From assembly GCF_023223645.1 (NCBI RefSeq), contig NZ_JALKBY010000003.1, forward strand, positions 124,001 through 188,000: a stretch of 64,000 nucleotides of DNA, read 5' to 3'. The notes beneath the pieces were generated by a model. That model was not told the origin of the DNA. It saw nothing but the letters and a program-made list of their open reading frames with translations, and did not search any database. The position numbers were made by a program, and so were the translations under genes. Source of the DNA: Natroniella sulfidigena. GTDB taxonomy: Bacteria; Bacillota; Halanaerobiia; Halobacteroidales; Halobacteroidaceae. Within the stretch, counting starts at the first letter, position 1. Each line of letters opens with the position of its first letter. Positions 24,587 to 32,925 of this stretch are shown piece after piece.

Positions 24587-26536
24587 TTAATCTCTTTCCC
24601 TTCTGATAGTAACTACTCCCAAATCCAACTCCTCTGGAGCTGTCAATACAAACTGCAAATCAGAATTCTGACCATATAATCTGAAGTATTGAACCCCATT
24701 TTGCTTAATCGATAATTCTTCTGTGTAATCATCATCAAGCTCCAACATTTTAGGCTTTCTAACCAAATCAAAGGATTGATAATTATAAACTGAGCTATCA
24801 ACTCTAGCAATCTGATCTGTAACATTAGTCGCTAGCCAGTTTAAGAATATCTGTTCTAACTTTAAACCGCTCTCTTCAACAATCACCTGCTGTGGACTCT
24901 CCTGAGCAGTCATTATTGTAGTCAGTAATTCAACTCCATACTGCTCATACAAATAAGTAGTAAATAATCCTACTCCACCCAGATAAGGGATGCTCAATTG
25001 TTCACCAATTACAGCAACCTCATCAGTCAACATAAAGTAGCCAGGGTGAGCAGTTGATTGGCTATAGACCCAATCATTTCCTCCATCCCATGACCAACCT
25101 TCTTGCCCATAATCAATATAACCTGTCAATTTTTCAGCCAATTTAGCCAATCCTTCATTGATCCAAATATCATCTACTTGCCGATTAGCAGCCAACTTTT
25201 GATTATAAAAGATCAGATGTTGAAATTGATGGGCCAACGTTGGATATAAATTCTTACCAGTTCCCTTCTCTAAGTTAAGATAGACTAAATCATTAAAGTT
25301 AGTCCCTTCTACATCTCGGCGTAAATCATCAGGATAGAAGAAGCCTGATGTATTAGGATTGTTGAATTTAGTTAATAAAACCATAATCTTTTCATTATTA
25401 TCTACATCAGATGGTTGTCCAAGTTTTTCAGTCAAGGTCGGATAGATATTAGTATCAAACTCTTCAACTAAGCGATCAACTATATCTAGATCAAGATCAG
25501 CTCGCTTATCGACAAAGACAGAAATATGTTGTCCTGCTCCTACCATCTTAGCAGTCACAATCGACTCCTCTTCATCTGTCGGATTGACTAAATTAGGTAC
25601 ATAAAAATCTTCCGTTTCATAAAAACTATATTCTTTGGGGGTAGTTCTTTGTTCTAATTGCTGATAGTCATCATTCTCAATCAATTCCATCTCCTTGGCC
25701 CGGATTTGATCTTCAACCCCTTCTTCAGATTGAGAAACAAACTCTGGTCTAGAATCATTAACCTCAACTTGCTCCCGTTCACCAAAATAATTATAATAAA
25801 CTAGATCAAGATCAAAATTATATTTTTGGTCACTGGTTGAATCAACATCTAAGGGACTGACAGCTACTATCACTTCTTCATTACTCTTCAGCCCTTTAAT
25901 ATCGATTACTTGTTCATCAGTTGACCTTACAATCTCTTGCTCTATCTTTCCTCCCTTTAAATTAACAGTCTTAGCAACCTCTCCACCTGTCAGCTCTAGC
26001 TCTTGCTCTACAGGCTGATATGTATCTTGACTGACATTAAGTATATACTCTCCTGGTGGTATCTCTGAAAATCTAATCTGAGCACCCTGCTCAGAACGAA
26101 TCACTCGCCCATCTTCTAATAAAGCTACCTTAGCATCTATGTAATTATTATTGATATCCTTAATATCCAACTTAAGATCGGTCGGCTTAGGCTCAACTTC
26201 TTCACTTTCTACTTCTTTTTCTTCTAAGGTTATATCCGTAAAAACTAGCGGTTCATCAGCAATTATAATGTCAGTTTCAAATTTTTGATATCCTTCTTTA
26301 CTAACTTCTAGCCTATACTCACCTTCTTCTAAATCAGTAAAATGTAACAACTCTCCTCGCTCGGACTCAACTACTTCTCCATCTTGAAATATTTCAGCAG
26401 TAGCATCGTCAGGATTGGTCACCTCTAAGTAAACCTCTCCAGCTTCCAGCTCATCTTCTCCCCTACAACCTACTAATCCTAAAATTAATACTAAAAAAAC
26501 AATCATCAGTACTCTATGATTAAATCGCACCTTCAT
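24587..26536 (-). CDS. PEGA-domain lipoprotein with M30-like metallopeptidase domain, HQxxH variant
   Basis: About 649 residues. The lipobox is LVGC (Cys24). Two PEGA-like beta repeats lie at about 32-105 and 120-195, and a peptidase M30/hyicolysin-like domain at about 320-560. The zinc-binding helix reads LAHQFQHLI (His436, His440), with a downstream WINEGLA supplying the third ligand (Glu461). In active members the second position is Glu (HEFQH). Here the codon is CAA, Gln, so hydrolysis is doubtful. It ends 17 bases before lptF and may be co-transcribed with it. ATG at 26536, 8 bases after AAAGGG, is preferred over GTG at 26545. Confidence 0.8.
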   Translation of the reverse strand: MKVRFNHRVLMIVFLVLILGLVGCRGEDELEAGEVYLEVTNPDDATAEIFQDGEVVESERGELLHFTDLEEGEYRLEVSKEGYQKFETDIIIADEPLVFTDITLEEKEVESEEVEPKPTDLKLDIKDINNNYIDAKVALLEDGRVIRSEQGAQIRFSEIPPGEYILNVSQDTYQPVEQELELTGGEVAKTVNLKGGKIEQEIVRSTDEQVIDIKGLKSNEEVIVAVSPLDVDSTSDQKYNFDLDLVYYNYFGEREQVEVNDSRPEFVSQSEEGVEDQIRAKEMELIENDDYQQLEQRTTPKEYSFYETEDFYVPNLVNPTDEEESIVTAKMVGAGQHISVFVDKRADLDLDIVDRLVEEFDTNIYPTLTEKLGQPSDVDNNEKIMVLLTKFNNPNTSGFFYPDDLRRDVEGTNFNDLVYLNLEKGTGKNLYPTLAHQFQHLIFYNQKLAANRQVDDIWINEGLAKLAEKLTGYIDYGQEGWSWDGGNDWVYSQSTAHPGYFMLTDEVAVIGEQLSIPYLGGVGLFTTYLYEQYGVELLTTIMTAQESPQQVIVEESGLKLEQIFLNWLATNVTDQIARVDSSVYNYQSFDLVRKPKMLELDDDYTEELSIKQNGVQYFRLYGQNSDLQFVLTAPEELDLGVVTIRRERD

Positions 26537-26631
26537 CACTTTCACCCTTTCTCCCTAAAATTTTAATCTTAATTATTATATTAGACATCGATCATCAAAT
26601 TACCTCTATTGAACGATTTCAAAATAATGGG

Positions 26632-26912
26632 ACGGTGTTGATATAAAGTGGCAAAATGCCACTTTATATCAGTTTACAGTTTACAGTTTACGGTTGACAG
26701 TGTACAGTTAAAACCCTAAACTCAAAACCACCCTAAACCTATAGATATAAGGTTTTTTATAGATTTTTATCTTTGCTTTATGGTTTTGATCTTAACTGTA
26801 AACTGTACCTACGGGTCTTTATCAAGACCCTTCGTGAAAATCACAAAAACCGTATCCACTGTACACTGTCAACTCAATAATGTGGCACAAAAGTGCCATA
26901 TTATTGTAATTA
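26632..26912. repeat. Composite element: perfect palindromes outside, heptads inside
   Basis: It starts with GATATAAAGTGGC-AAAAT-GCCACTTTATATC, a near-perfect palindrome (26640-26670). Heptads CAGTTTA, CAGTTTA, CGGTTGA, CAGTGTA, CAGTTAA follow. The core contains GGGTCTTTATCAAGACCC then TTCGTG, and inverted heptads follow. It ends with AATAATGTGGCAC-AAAA-GTGCCATATTATT. It occupies most of the 440-base gap before the PEGA lipoprotein gene. Confidence 0.75.
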
Positions 26913-26937
26913 TTCCTTAATAATAATTTTAACATTT

Positions 26938-26974
26938 AAAAAAACGCAGAACCAACATTTTATGTTGGCCCTGC
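26938..26974 (-). terminator. Rho-independent terminator of the 56-residue gene
   Basis: Minus-strand hairpin GCAGGGCCAACAT-AAA-ATGTTGGTTCTGC followed by G and seven Ts. It lies 13 bases after the stop of the small gene. Confidence 0.85.
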
Positions 26975-26986
26975 TTGGTTAATACT

Positions 26987-27157
26987 TTAATTTTGATAAA
27001 ATCTCTCCCGGATCCTATCAGATTCTTCTTCTTGTTGCTCTTCTTTCATCACCTGCTGTAACTGCTCTTGTCGCTCTTCTACTGAATTTAATCTGTTATC
27101 CATCTGTTTTAAACCTTCTACTAAATCATCCATCTTGTTTAATAACTCATCATCCAT
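26987..27157 (-). CDS. Small coiled-coil protein (56 residues), unknown function
   Basis: It is short but well supported. ATG at 27157 follows AAGGAGGGATAG at good spacing, and a strong terminator follows the stop. The product starts MDDELLNKMDDLVEG, is almost entirely charged, and shows heptad spacing of Leu/Met/Val consistent with one coiled-coil helix. There is no signal peptide or membrane segment. It could be a small multimerising or adaptor protein. No family is recognised. It stands alone between two repeat-filled gaps, next to two secreted-lipoprotein genes. Confidence 0.75.
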   Translation of the reverse strand: MDDELLNKMDDLVEGLKQMDNRLNSVEERQEQLQQVMKEEQQEEESDRIRERFYQN

Positions 27158-27283
27158 AAGCTATCCCTCCTTATTGAATTAGCTTTTCCTAATCGGAGAT
27201 AGCTTAAATAAGAAATTAATTCCATTTGAGGTATTAGTTTGATTAAGTTAGTATGTGGTTAATTAATAGTTACGCTTAATTGA

Positions 27284-27812
27284 TATAAAGCTTAACTTTT
27301 AAAATTAAGAAATTATAATTTAAACCTTAAAATCAAAACCATTTTACGGAAAAGTTAAAAACCAAACTTTCTTCCGTGCTACCTTTTTTCACCCCAAGGG
27401 CATTTCCTCAGGGCTTATCAGCCCTTCAGGGCACTTGATAAAAAAGTAGCCAAAAAATCAATAAGAATTTGAATTTTTGCAATCACCAAAATCAAATCAT
27501 TCTCATTTGAGGTATTAAAATTACGTATAAACTCATCCACTTTCACCGCAATCGCATAAATTCTTCGGGTAAAATCAAAACATTACAATCTAAAAATTTA
27601 TCATGAGGGGTGTTTCGCAGTGACATATAGATTTTTTCGTCTAGCTTCTTGATGAGTCGAGAAATGAATAAGAGTATGAATTAGCTAATTTCCCCATTTT
27701 AAATTAGCTTGCTCTTATTTATTCGCAGACGAATCTTAGAAGCTTAGAAAAAATCTTTCCAAACGAGAAATGCCCCTCATGTTTCACATCAATTGTTACA
27801 CATTATTGTAAT
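27284..27812. repeat. Long composite element with a 180-base imperfect hairpin
   Basis: The left boundary is TTGATATAAAG and the right boundary ACACATTATTGTAAT, as in other copies. Near 27390 are CACCCCAAGGGCATTTCCTCAG and nested hairpins GGGCTTATCAGCCC. From 27604 to 27781 lies a long imperfect inverted repeat. It begins GAGGGGTGTTTC and ends GAAATGCCCCTC, with inner arms GAATAAGAG/CTCTTATTTATTC and AATTAGCTAATTT/AAATTAGCT. No gene is visible in the 672-base gap. Confidence 0.65.
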
Positions 27813-27829
27813 TATTCGTTATTAACTAT

Positions 27830-29425
27830 TCAATGCTTTTTAATTTCCCATTCAACTTCATCGGTCAACAACTCCAACTCAAAATCAACATTCAACCCTG
27901 CTCCTACTGGATGAGCTGTCTTACCAAAGTAATCACCTTGCTCTATCTTACCACTACCTGTCAGATCAATCCAAGCATAAAGATGCCACTCACCTGCTTT
28001 AACATTTTCCAATTGATAAAAACCATCATCGCTGACATCCGCTAATTCACTCTTCAACTTAATCTGATTACCATCTTTTTCACCTGCGAAGATAACTGCC
28101 CTACCGATTTGAGCATTACTGACTGCTGCATGAGCATTAACTAAACCATAGCCATATTTAAAATCCCAACCCCGTCCTACATCTTCAGCTCCCAAATCCT
28201 GAGCAGTCCTTTGTAACCGTTCTTTAATCTCTTCTGGTGTTAAATCAGGCTCTTCAGCTAAGATTAATGCTGCCACCCCTGCTACATGAGGAGCTGCCAT
28301 TGAAGTACCACTAAGCCTAACATATTCGTCTTCTACTACTTCTTCAAGATATGAATCCAAGTATCTCCCGTAAGGAACAGTAGAGTAAATGTGTTGACCT
28401 GGTGCTACAAAATCAAGCTCCCTTCCATAATTAGAAAAGGAGGTCAACTCTAAATTTTGATCAACTGCACCCACAGAAATTACAGTCTCAAACTGAGCTG
28501 GATACTTAAGATCAGGATCACCTACTCTATCATTACCCCCATTCCCTGCTGCTGCAATAACAGTCACATCCTTCTGATAGGCATAATCTATCGCTTCCTT
28601 AACAGTAGCCGAAGGAAAAGGAGATCCTAAACTAAGGTTAATAATATCTGCTCCATTATCTACTGCCCATTTAACCCCTTGAGCTGTACTAAGGTTACTT
28701 CCACTCCCATTATCAGCTAAAACCTTAGCTGATAGCAGTGAAACTTCCCAATTGACACCAACTACTCCTTGGTCATTAGCTAATGCTCCAATGCTACCTG
28801 CCACATGGGTACCGTGACCATTCCGATCGTAAAAGTCATCCTCAGCATCACTCGTAAAATTCTTACCATCAATTACTAAACCATTCAAATCAGGATGGTT
28901 AACATCAATCCCAGTATCAAGCACAGCAACTGTTACATCCTTGCTTCCTGTAGTCTTATACCACGTTTCTGGTAAGCTGACCGCTGAATAATGCCACTGC
29001 TTGTCATAATAGTAATCAGTCGGATGAACTGTTAGCTCCATTGTTCTCATCCGCTGATTTAACTCTGCAAACTCTACCTCTTCTCGTTGATTTAACTCTT
29101 CAGCTAACTTCTCTAATCGCTCAACTTCTGCTCCATTCACTAAACTTACCCCTAAGCCATCCAACTCTTTCTTTATGCTTAACCCATATTCCAGCAATAT
29201 TCTTTCCTTAATATCTTCATCTTTAAATTTAACTAATAACTCCTGGGCTGAATAATCTTCATCCTCTTCCGCTAGACTGGTCTTACTAACAACTGGATTG
29301 ATTTCTTGTTCAATTTCAGTATTTGCAATAGTTAAATAACCCGAATTACCCTCATGATAAGAATCATCATTACTACAGCCTATCATAACCAACATCATAA
29401 TGGTTAGTAAAATTATTTTTTTCAT
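27830..29425 (-). CDS. Subtilisin-like serine protease, lipoprotein
   Basis: 531 residues. The lipobox is VMIGC (Cys17), so it is probably anchored in the cell envelope. An I9-like inhibitor propeptide lies at about 60-130. The S8 peptidase domain has catalytic Asp170 (AVLDTGID), His204 (NGHGTHVAG) and Ser375 (LSGTSMAAPHVAG), and the oxyanion Asn lies in AAAGNGG. The last 80 residues form a beta-rich extension. It is likely a surface or periplasmic protease for nutrition or protein turnover. It is a single gene with AAGGAG upstream, divergent from the transpeptidase gene. All catalytic residues are present. Confidence 0.92.
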   Translation of the reverse strand: MKKIILLTIMMLVMIGCSNDDSYHEGNSGYLTIANTEIEQEINPVVSKTSLAEEDEDYSAQELLVKFKDEDIKERILLEYGLSIKKELDGLGVSLVNGAEVERLEKLAEELNQREEVEFAELNQRMRTMELTVHPTDYYYDKQWHYSAVSLPETWYKTTGSKDVTVAVLDTGIDVNHPDLNGLVIDGKNFTSDAEDDFYDRNGHGTHVAGSIGALANDQGVVGVNWEVSLLSAKVLADNGSGSNLSTAQGVKWAVDNGADIINLSLGSPFPSATVKEAIDYAYQKDVTVIAAAGNGGNDRVGDPDLKYPAQFETVISVGAVDQNLELTSFSNYGRELDFVAPGQHIYSTVPYGRYLDSYLEEVVEDEYVRLSGTSMAAPHVAGVAALILAEEPDLTPEEIKERLQRTAQDLGAEDVGRGWDFKYGYGLVNAHAAVSNAQIGRAVIFAGEKDGNQIKLKSELADVSDDGFYQLENVKAGEWHLYAWIDLTGSGKIEQGDYFGKTAHPVGAGLNVDFELELLTDEVEWEIKKH

Positions 29426-29605
29426 CTAATTACTCCTTATTGATTATCTGTCCCCCTACAATTAAAACTAAAATTAGAAGGTATTAATAATATATTAAAC
29501 ATAACTTCTCTAATCCCTGTTAAAAATGAATGTTAAAAGTTTACAGACTATAACAAGCTTAACTCAACAATACTACTAATAAAACTTCAAGTCTGAGGGG
29601 GAATT

Positions 29606-30469
29606 ATGAACTCATCACTTTTTTCAACTACTAATTTAAAAAGAATCTTATTTATTTTCAGTCTGATCTTTCTACTTTTAATCTTACTTTTTATTTCAAC
29701 CAACTATCAATCGACCACTCATAATGACAGAGTAAGTCATAATCTAGACCGAAAGCAGTTTGAACAAATAGAAGACTTTCTACAACAACTAAGAACTCAA
29801 CAATCTAAACCTACAAAAAAAACAGACTTACTAACTTCCCAACAACAGCTAACTAAGATTAGAACAGCTTTACTGCTTTATTTACAAGATAATTACCAAT
29901 TACCTACCGAACTTAATCAATTGGTAGGAGATTACTTACTAAATTTACCTACTGAACCAGTTTCAAATAGTAAACGAGTCAATAATAGATTAGATCAACA
30001 AGGAGGTTGGTATTATAACCCTCAAAAAATTAACGATTCAACTAATTTACTAACCTTAATTGAGAAAAGTCTCAAGCCTAATCTTAAATCAACTAAAGAT
30101 TATAATTCCCCTTTTAAACCCTATCAATTGCTGATAGTTACAGATGAGCAACAACTTCACCTCAAGCAAGGAGCAGAAAAAGTAGCTAACTATCCCATCG
30201 GCATTGGAGCTCAAGAAAGCCCTACTCCTATTGGTAAATTTAAGGTTAAAGATAAGTTTCCGGTCACAGGCGAGCAAAAGGAAGATTATGGTGATTATTG
30301 GCTTGGGATCGATCTCTGGACTAAAGGAGGAAGCTATGGAATCCATGGCACTGGTAGTACAACCCCGATTACAGAACAAGAATCAGCTGGTTGTATTAGA
30401 CTTAAAGCAGAAGCTATCGAGGAATTATATCATTTGATTCCACTTCAAACCAGAGTAACTATAAAGTAA
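29606..30469 (+). CDS. Membrane-anchored L,D-transpeptidase (YkuD) with pilin-like middle
   Basis: 287 residues, the only complete plus-strand gene here. A membrane segment lies at about 14-31. The middle (about 80-140) has RTALLLYLQDNYQLP and later GGWYYNP, a pattern like the C-terminal part of type II secretion pseudopilins. The YkuD domain at about 172-287 has catalytic His247 (IHGTG) and Cys263 in SAGCIRL. It would make 3-3 crosslinks in peptidoglycan or attach proteins to it in the periplasm. GAGGGGG precedes the ATG, and a bidirectional terminator follows. Confidence 0.9.
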   Translation: MNSSLFSTTNLKRILFIFSLIFLLLILLFISTNYQSTTHNDRVSHNLDRKQFEQIEDFLQQLRTQQSKPTKKTDLLTSQQQLTKIRTALLLYLQDNYQLPTELNQLVGDYLLNLPTEPVSNSKRVNNRLDQQGGWYYNPQKINDSTNLLTLIEKSLKPNLKSTKDYNSPFKPYQLLIVTDEQQLHLKQGAEKVANYPIGIGAQESPTPIGKFKVKDKFPVTGEQKEDYGDYWLGIDLWTKGGSYGIHGTGSTTPITEQESAGCIRLKAEAIEELYHLIPLQTRVTIK

Positions 30470-30497
30470 AACCTTGCCCTAAGGGCAAGGTTTTTAA
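30468..30497. terminator. Bidirectional rho-independent terminator
   Basis: AAAACCTTGCCCT-AAGGGCAAGGTTTTT forms a perfect stem with an A-run on one side and a T-run on the other. It serves the plus-strand transpeptidase gene and the converging minus-strand beta-barrel gene. Confidence 0.9.
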
Positions 30498-30498
30498 A

Positions 30499-31146
30499 TT
30501 AAAATTCATTTTTAAAGCTGACTCCAAAAGTAAAATCATTATTGTCAGTTAGATCTTTAACTCCTAAATTAGCACTAATTTCAGGAATAAATTCAAATTT
30601 AAGTCCTAAATTTACTCCTCCATTATACTCAGCTAACATTGTCGTTAATGGTAATTCAAAACTATTATCTCCACTTGAGACAGAGACAGGATTTAAAACC
30701 CTACTAACTCCTACAAAGAAATTATCCTCAAACCGCTCTTCATCGCCTACCCCTAAATGAGCTCTCAATCCATAATAGGGAGTAGATTTACTAGCAACTA
30801 AGTAACGATCTCGATCAATAATTCCCGCTGCTATAGCTGGAATATTTTCAGTCTCTTCCATTAATTTAACTCTTAACTTAGGGAAGATATCACCATCCTC
30901 TGTAACACCTTCGGGCCAAACAGCCCCCATTCCTAGGTGAACACCTTGCTTAATTCCATAATTAACACCTACTAAATCACCACTGTTATCAAGTCTTTGA
31001 TAGGCTAAATTCAACTCTGTCGGGGCTAAAATATCGGCCGTAGGAATCGTTAACAGACCAGTATCTCCAAATTGCCCAGCATAACTTGGTGCAGAAAAGA
31101 CAATCAACAAAGCTATTACTAACCATAATTTCAAACCCTTCTTCAT
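30499..31146 (-). CDS. Small outer-membrane beta-barrel protein, YjbH-like
   Basis: About 215 residues: a signal peptide (MKKGLKLWLVIALL to about YAG), then DTGLLTIPTADIL, as in YjbH-type outer-membrane proteins. Alternating hydrophobic strands follow, and the protein ends in Phe, the usual BamA recognition signal. The frame runs to 31200, but the extra 18 residues are read from the neighbouring repeat element. AGGAGGGG precedes ATG 31149/31146. It probably belongs to the series from tamB and bamA and could be their client. Substrate unknown. Confidence 0.78.
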   Translation of the reverse strand: MKKGLKLWLVIALLIVFSAPSYAGQFGDTGLLTIPTADILAPTELNLAYQRLDNSGDLVGVNYGIKQGVHLGMGAVWPEGVTEDGDIFPKLRVKLMEETENIPAIAAGIIDRDRYLVASKSTPYYGLRAHLGVGDEERFEDNFFVGVSRVLNPVSVSSGDNSFELPLTTMLAEYNGGVNLGLKFEFIPEISANLGVKDLTDNNDFTFGVSFKNEF

Positions 31147-31168
31147 CATTACCCCTCCTAATTTAATT

Positions 31169-31380
31169 TGTGCTCTCTCAGCTAAATTTAAATCTATCAC
31201 TATAGTGCTTCGCAGATAACTAAGTTTCCCTGCACCCCCGTCTTAGTGTACAATTGACAATGTACAATTGACAGTTGAAATTCAAAATCACACATTCAAA
31301 ACACTAAACTCATCAATATTTACAAAATATCTTACGACTAAATATTTTATCTTTCAATATTCTCTTTTAGCTGAGAGTAT
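31169..31380. repeat. MITE-like element with CTCTCAGCTAAA terminal inverted repeats (copy 2)
   Basis: The left end reads TCTCTCAGCTAAATTT, the right end CTTTTAGCTGAGAGTATT. Internal blocks match copy 1 at 5655: GTGCTTCGCAGATAACTAA, CCTGCACCCC, CAATTGACA heptad-like units and ATCAATATTT. The right terminal repeat encodes the last residues and the stop codon of lpxD. Confidence 0.7.
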
Positions 31381-32407
31381 TCAATTTTTCTTCTAATTGA
31401 GCAACCTTCTTTTCCAACTTTCTCATCTTCTTCATCATTTGTGGTAACTTCTTACGAGCTGCTTTAATCCTTCTTTCCTGCCGATGATCATGAGCAGGAT
31501 ATCCAGACACAAAAGAATCATCTGCAACATCATTGGTCACCGCACTATAAGCTCCTACTGTTACATCATCTCCTATCTCTAGATGACCTACCACTCCACT
31601 CTTACCAGCTAATGTAACTCGCTCTCCTAATTTGGTACTACCAGCAATTCCAACCTGAGCAATCAGTAATGAATCAGCTCCTACTTCAACATTATGAGCA
31701 ATATGTACCAGATTATCAACTTTGGTTCCTTGAGCAATCACTGTTGATCCAGTAGCAGCTCGATCAATTGTAACGTTGGCCCCTAACTCTACCCTATCTT
31801 CAATGACTACATTACCAAATTGGGGTACCTTCTCATGGCCATTTGCACCTGTTTCAAATCCATACCCTTGACATCCAATTACTGCCCCAGCATTAACTTC
31901 AACCTTATTACCTAACTTACACTCATATTCTATTACTACATTCGGGTGAATAATACTATCTTGACCTATTTCAACATCATGCCCAATATATACTCCTGGG
32001 GCTAAAATTACCCGATCACCAATTTTGGCCCCTGCTTCAATTACCACTCCTGGATGAATCGATACCTCTTCACCTATTTCAGCTTTAGGACTGACTACAG
32101 CTTGCTTACTAATTTCAGGCCGCTCATAAGGTTGAGGCATAAATACTTTAGCAATTTTAGCAAAAGCTAAACGAGGATTCTCAACCACAATTAGTGGTTG
32201 TCTAACATCATCTCTAACAAGATCCTCAGTTACAATAATTGCCCCTGCTCCCTGCACTGCCTGTTGGAAGAACTCTTGATTAAGAGCAAAAGTAACTTGA
32301 TTACTGTCAGCATTATCTGCTCCACCAACCCCTTCAACTTCAAAATCTTGATCACCTACAACCTCTCCTGTTACTAATTGAGCTAACTCCTTTAATTTCC
32401 TTCCCAT
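31367..32407 (-). CDS. lpxD: LpxD, UDP-3-O-acylglucosamine N-acyltransferase
   Basis: 346 residues: an N-terminal uridine-binding domain (about 1-100), a hexapeptide-repeat beta-helix, and a C-terminal helix with KKLPQMMKKMRKLEKK. The catalytic His lies in the block VHIAHNVEVG. It adds the N-linked hydroxyacyl chain in lipid A synthesis. ATG at 32407 follows AAGGAGG by 7 bases. It is separated from the other lpx genes and sits after the bamA/ompH genes, as in many Gram-negative genomes. The last residues (Asn-Thr-Leu-Ser-stop) come from the repeat element. Confidence 0.95.
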   Translation of the reverse strand: MGRKLKELAQLVTGEVVGDQDFEVEGVGGADNADSNQVTFALNQEFFQQAVQGAGAIIVTEDLVRDDVRQPLIVVENPRLAFAKIAKVFMPQPYERPEISKQAVVSPKAEIGEEVSIHPGVVIEAGAKIGDRVILAPGVYIGHDVEIGQDSIIHPNVVIEYECKLGNKVEVNAGAVIGCQGYGFETGANGHEKVPQFGNVVIEDRVELGANVTIDRAATGSTVIAQGTKVDNLVHIAHNVEVGADSLLIAQVGIAGSTKLGERVTLAGKSGVVGHLEIGDDVTVGAYSAVTNDVADDSFVSGYPAHDHRQERRIKAARKKLPQMMKKMRKLEKKVAQLEEKLNTLS

Positions 32408-32475
32408 CACTAAACCTCCTTATGTACAATAATATCAGCCTATAATAGGCTGATATTATCAGTCAATCAAAGAAT

Positions 32476-32925
32476 TTATTGTAGCTTTTCAATTACTTGC
32501 TCAGTAATATCAACACCACCATATCTAACATCCTGTTGATCTAAAATCATATCTAATTCCTCTTCTACAGCAATCTCTTTAACTACCTGTTCAATTTCAG
32601 CTATAAACTGATCTCTTAAGTCATCTTGTAATTGATTTATTTCTTCATAAGTTTGTTGGTGCTTCTCTAGCTGTTCTTGTTCTTCTAATCCTTCTACCTG
32701 TTGCTTATATTCTTCCTGAATATCCTCTATTTTATTATTTAATTTTTCTTGATAATTAGCTGCTTGCTCACTTTCAGTCCAGACCCGATCTTGATCCATA
32801 ACTCCTACTTCAATTTTAACCTCTTTTTCTTCAGTTACAACTTCAGTCTCAGGTTCCGCTGTACATCCAACTAGAAAAATTGCTGTTATTAAGGTTGTAG
32901 TCACTATTAAAATAAATTTTTTCAT
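32476..32925 (-). CDS. OmpH/Skp-like lipoprotein
   Basis: 149 residues. The lipobox is LVGC (Cys21). A coiled coil (about 60-110) is flanked by the Skp-type strands: VGVMDQDRVW at the start and DMILDQQDVRYGG near the end. Skp-like proteins hold unfolded outer-membrane proteins in the periplasm. Most are soluble; this one should be membrane-anchored. It overlaps the upstream gene by four bases (ATGA). It is one of three Skp-like genes in a row between bamA and lpxD. Confidence 0.8.
   Translation of the reverse strand: MKKFILIVTTTLITAIFLVGCTAEPETEVVTEEKEVKIEVGVMDQDRVWTESEQAANYQEKLNNKIEDIQEEYKQQVEGLEEQEQLEKHQQTYEEINQLQDDLRDQFIAEIEQVVKEIAVEEELDMILDQQDVRYGGVDITEQVIEKLQ

Noticed and set aside
30089-30437. 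Other-frame open frames inside the L,D-transpeptidase gene
   Set aside because: They are nested in a gene with an intact catalytic domain and lack ribosome binding sites.
31147-31200. N-terminal extension of the beta-barrel protein
   Set aside because: The residues come from the TIR element; a good ribosome binding site precedes ATG 31149/31146.
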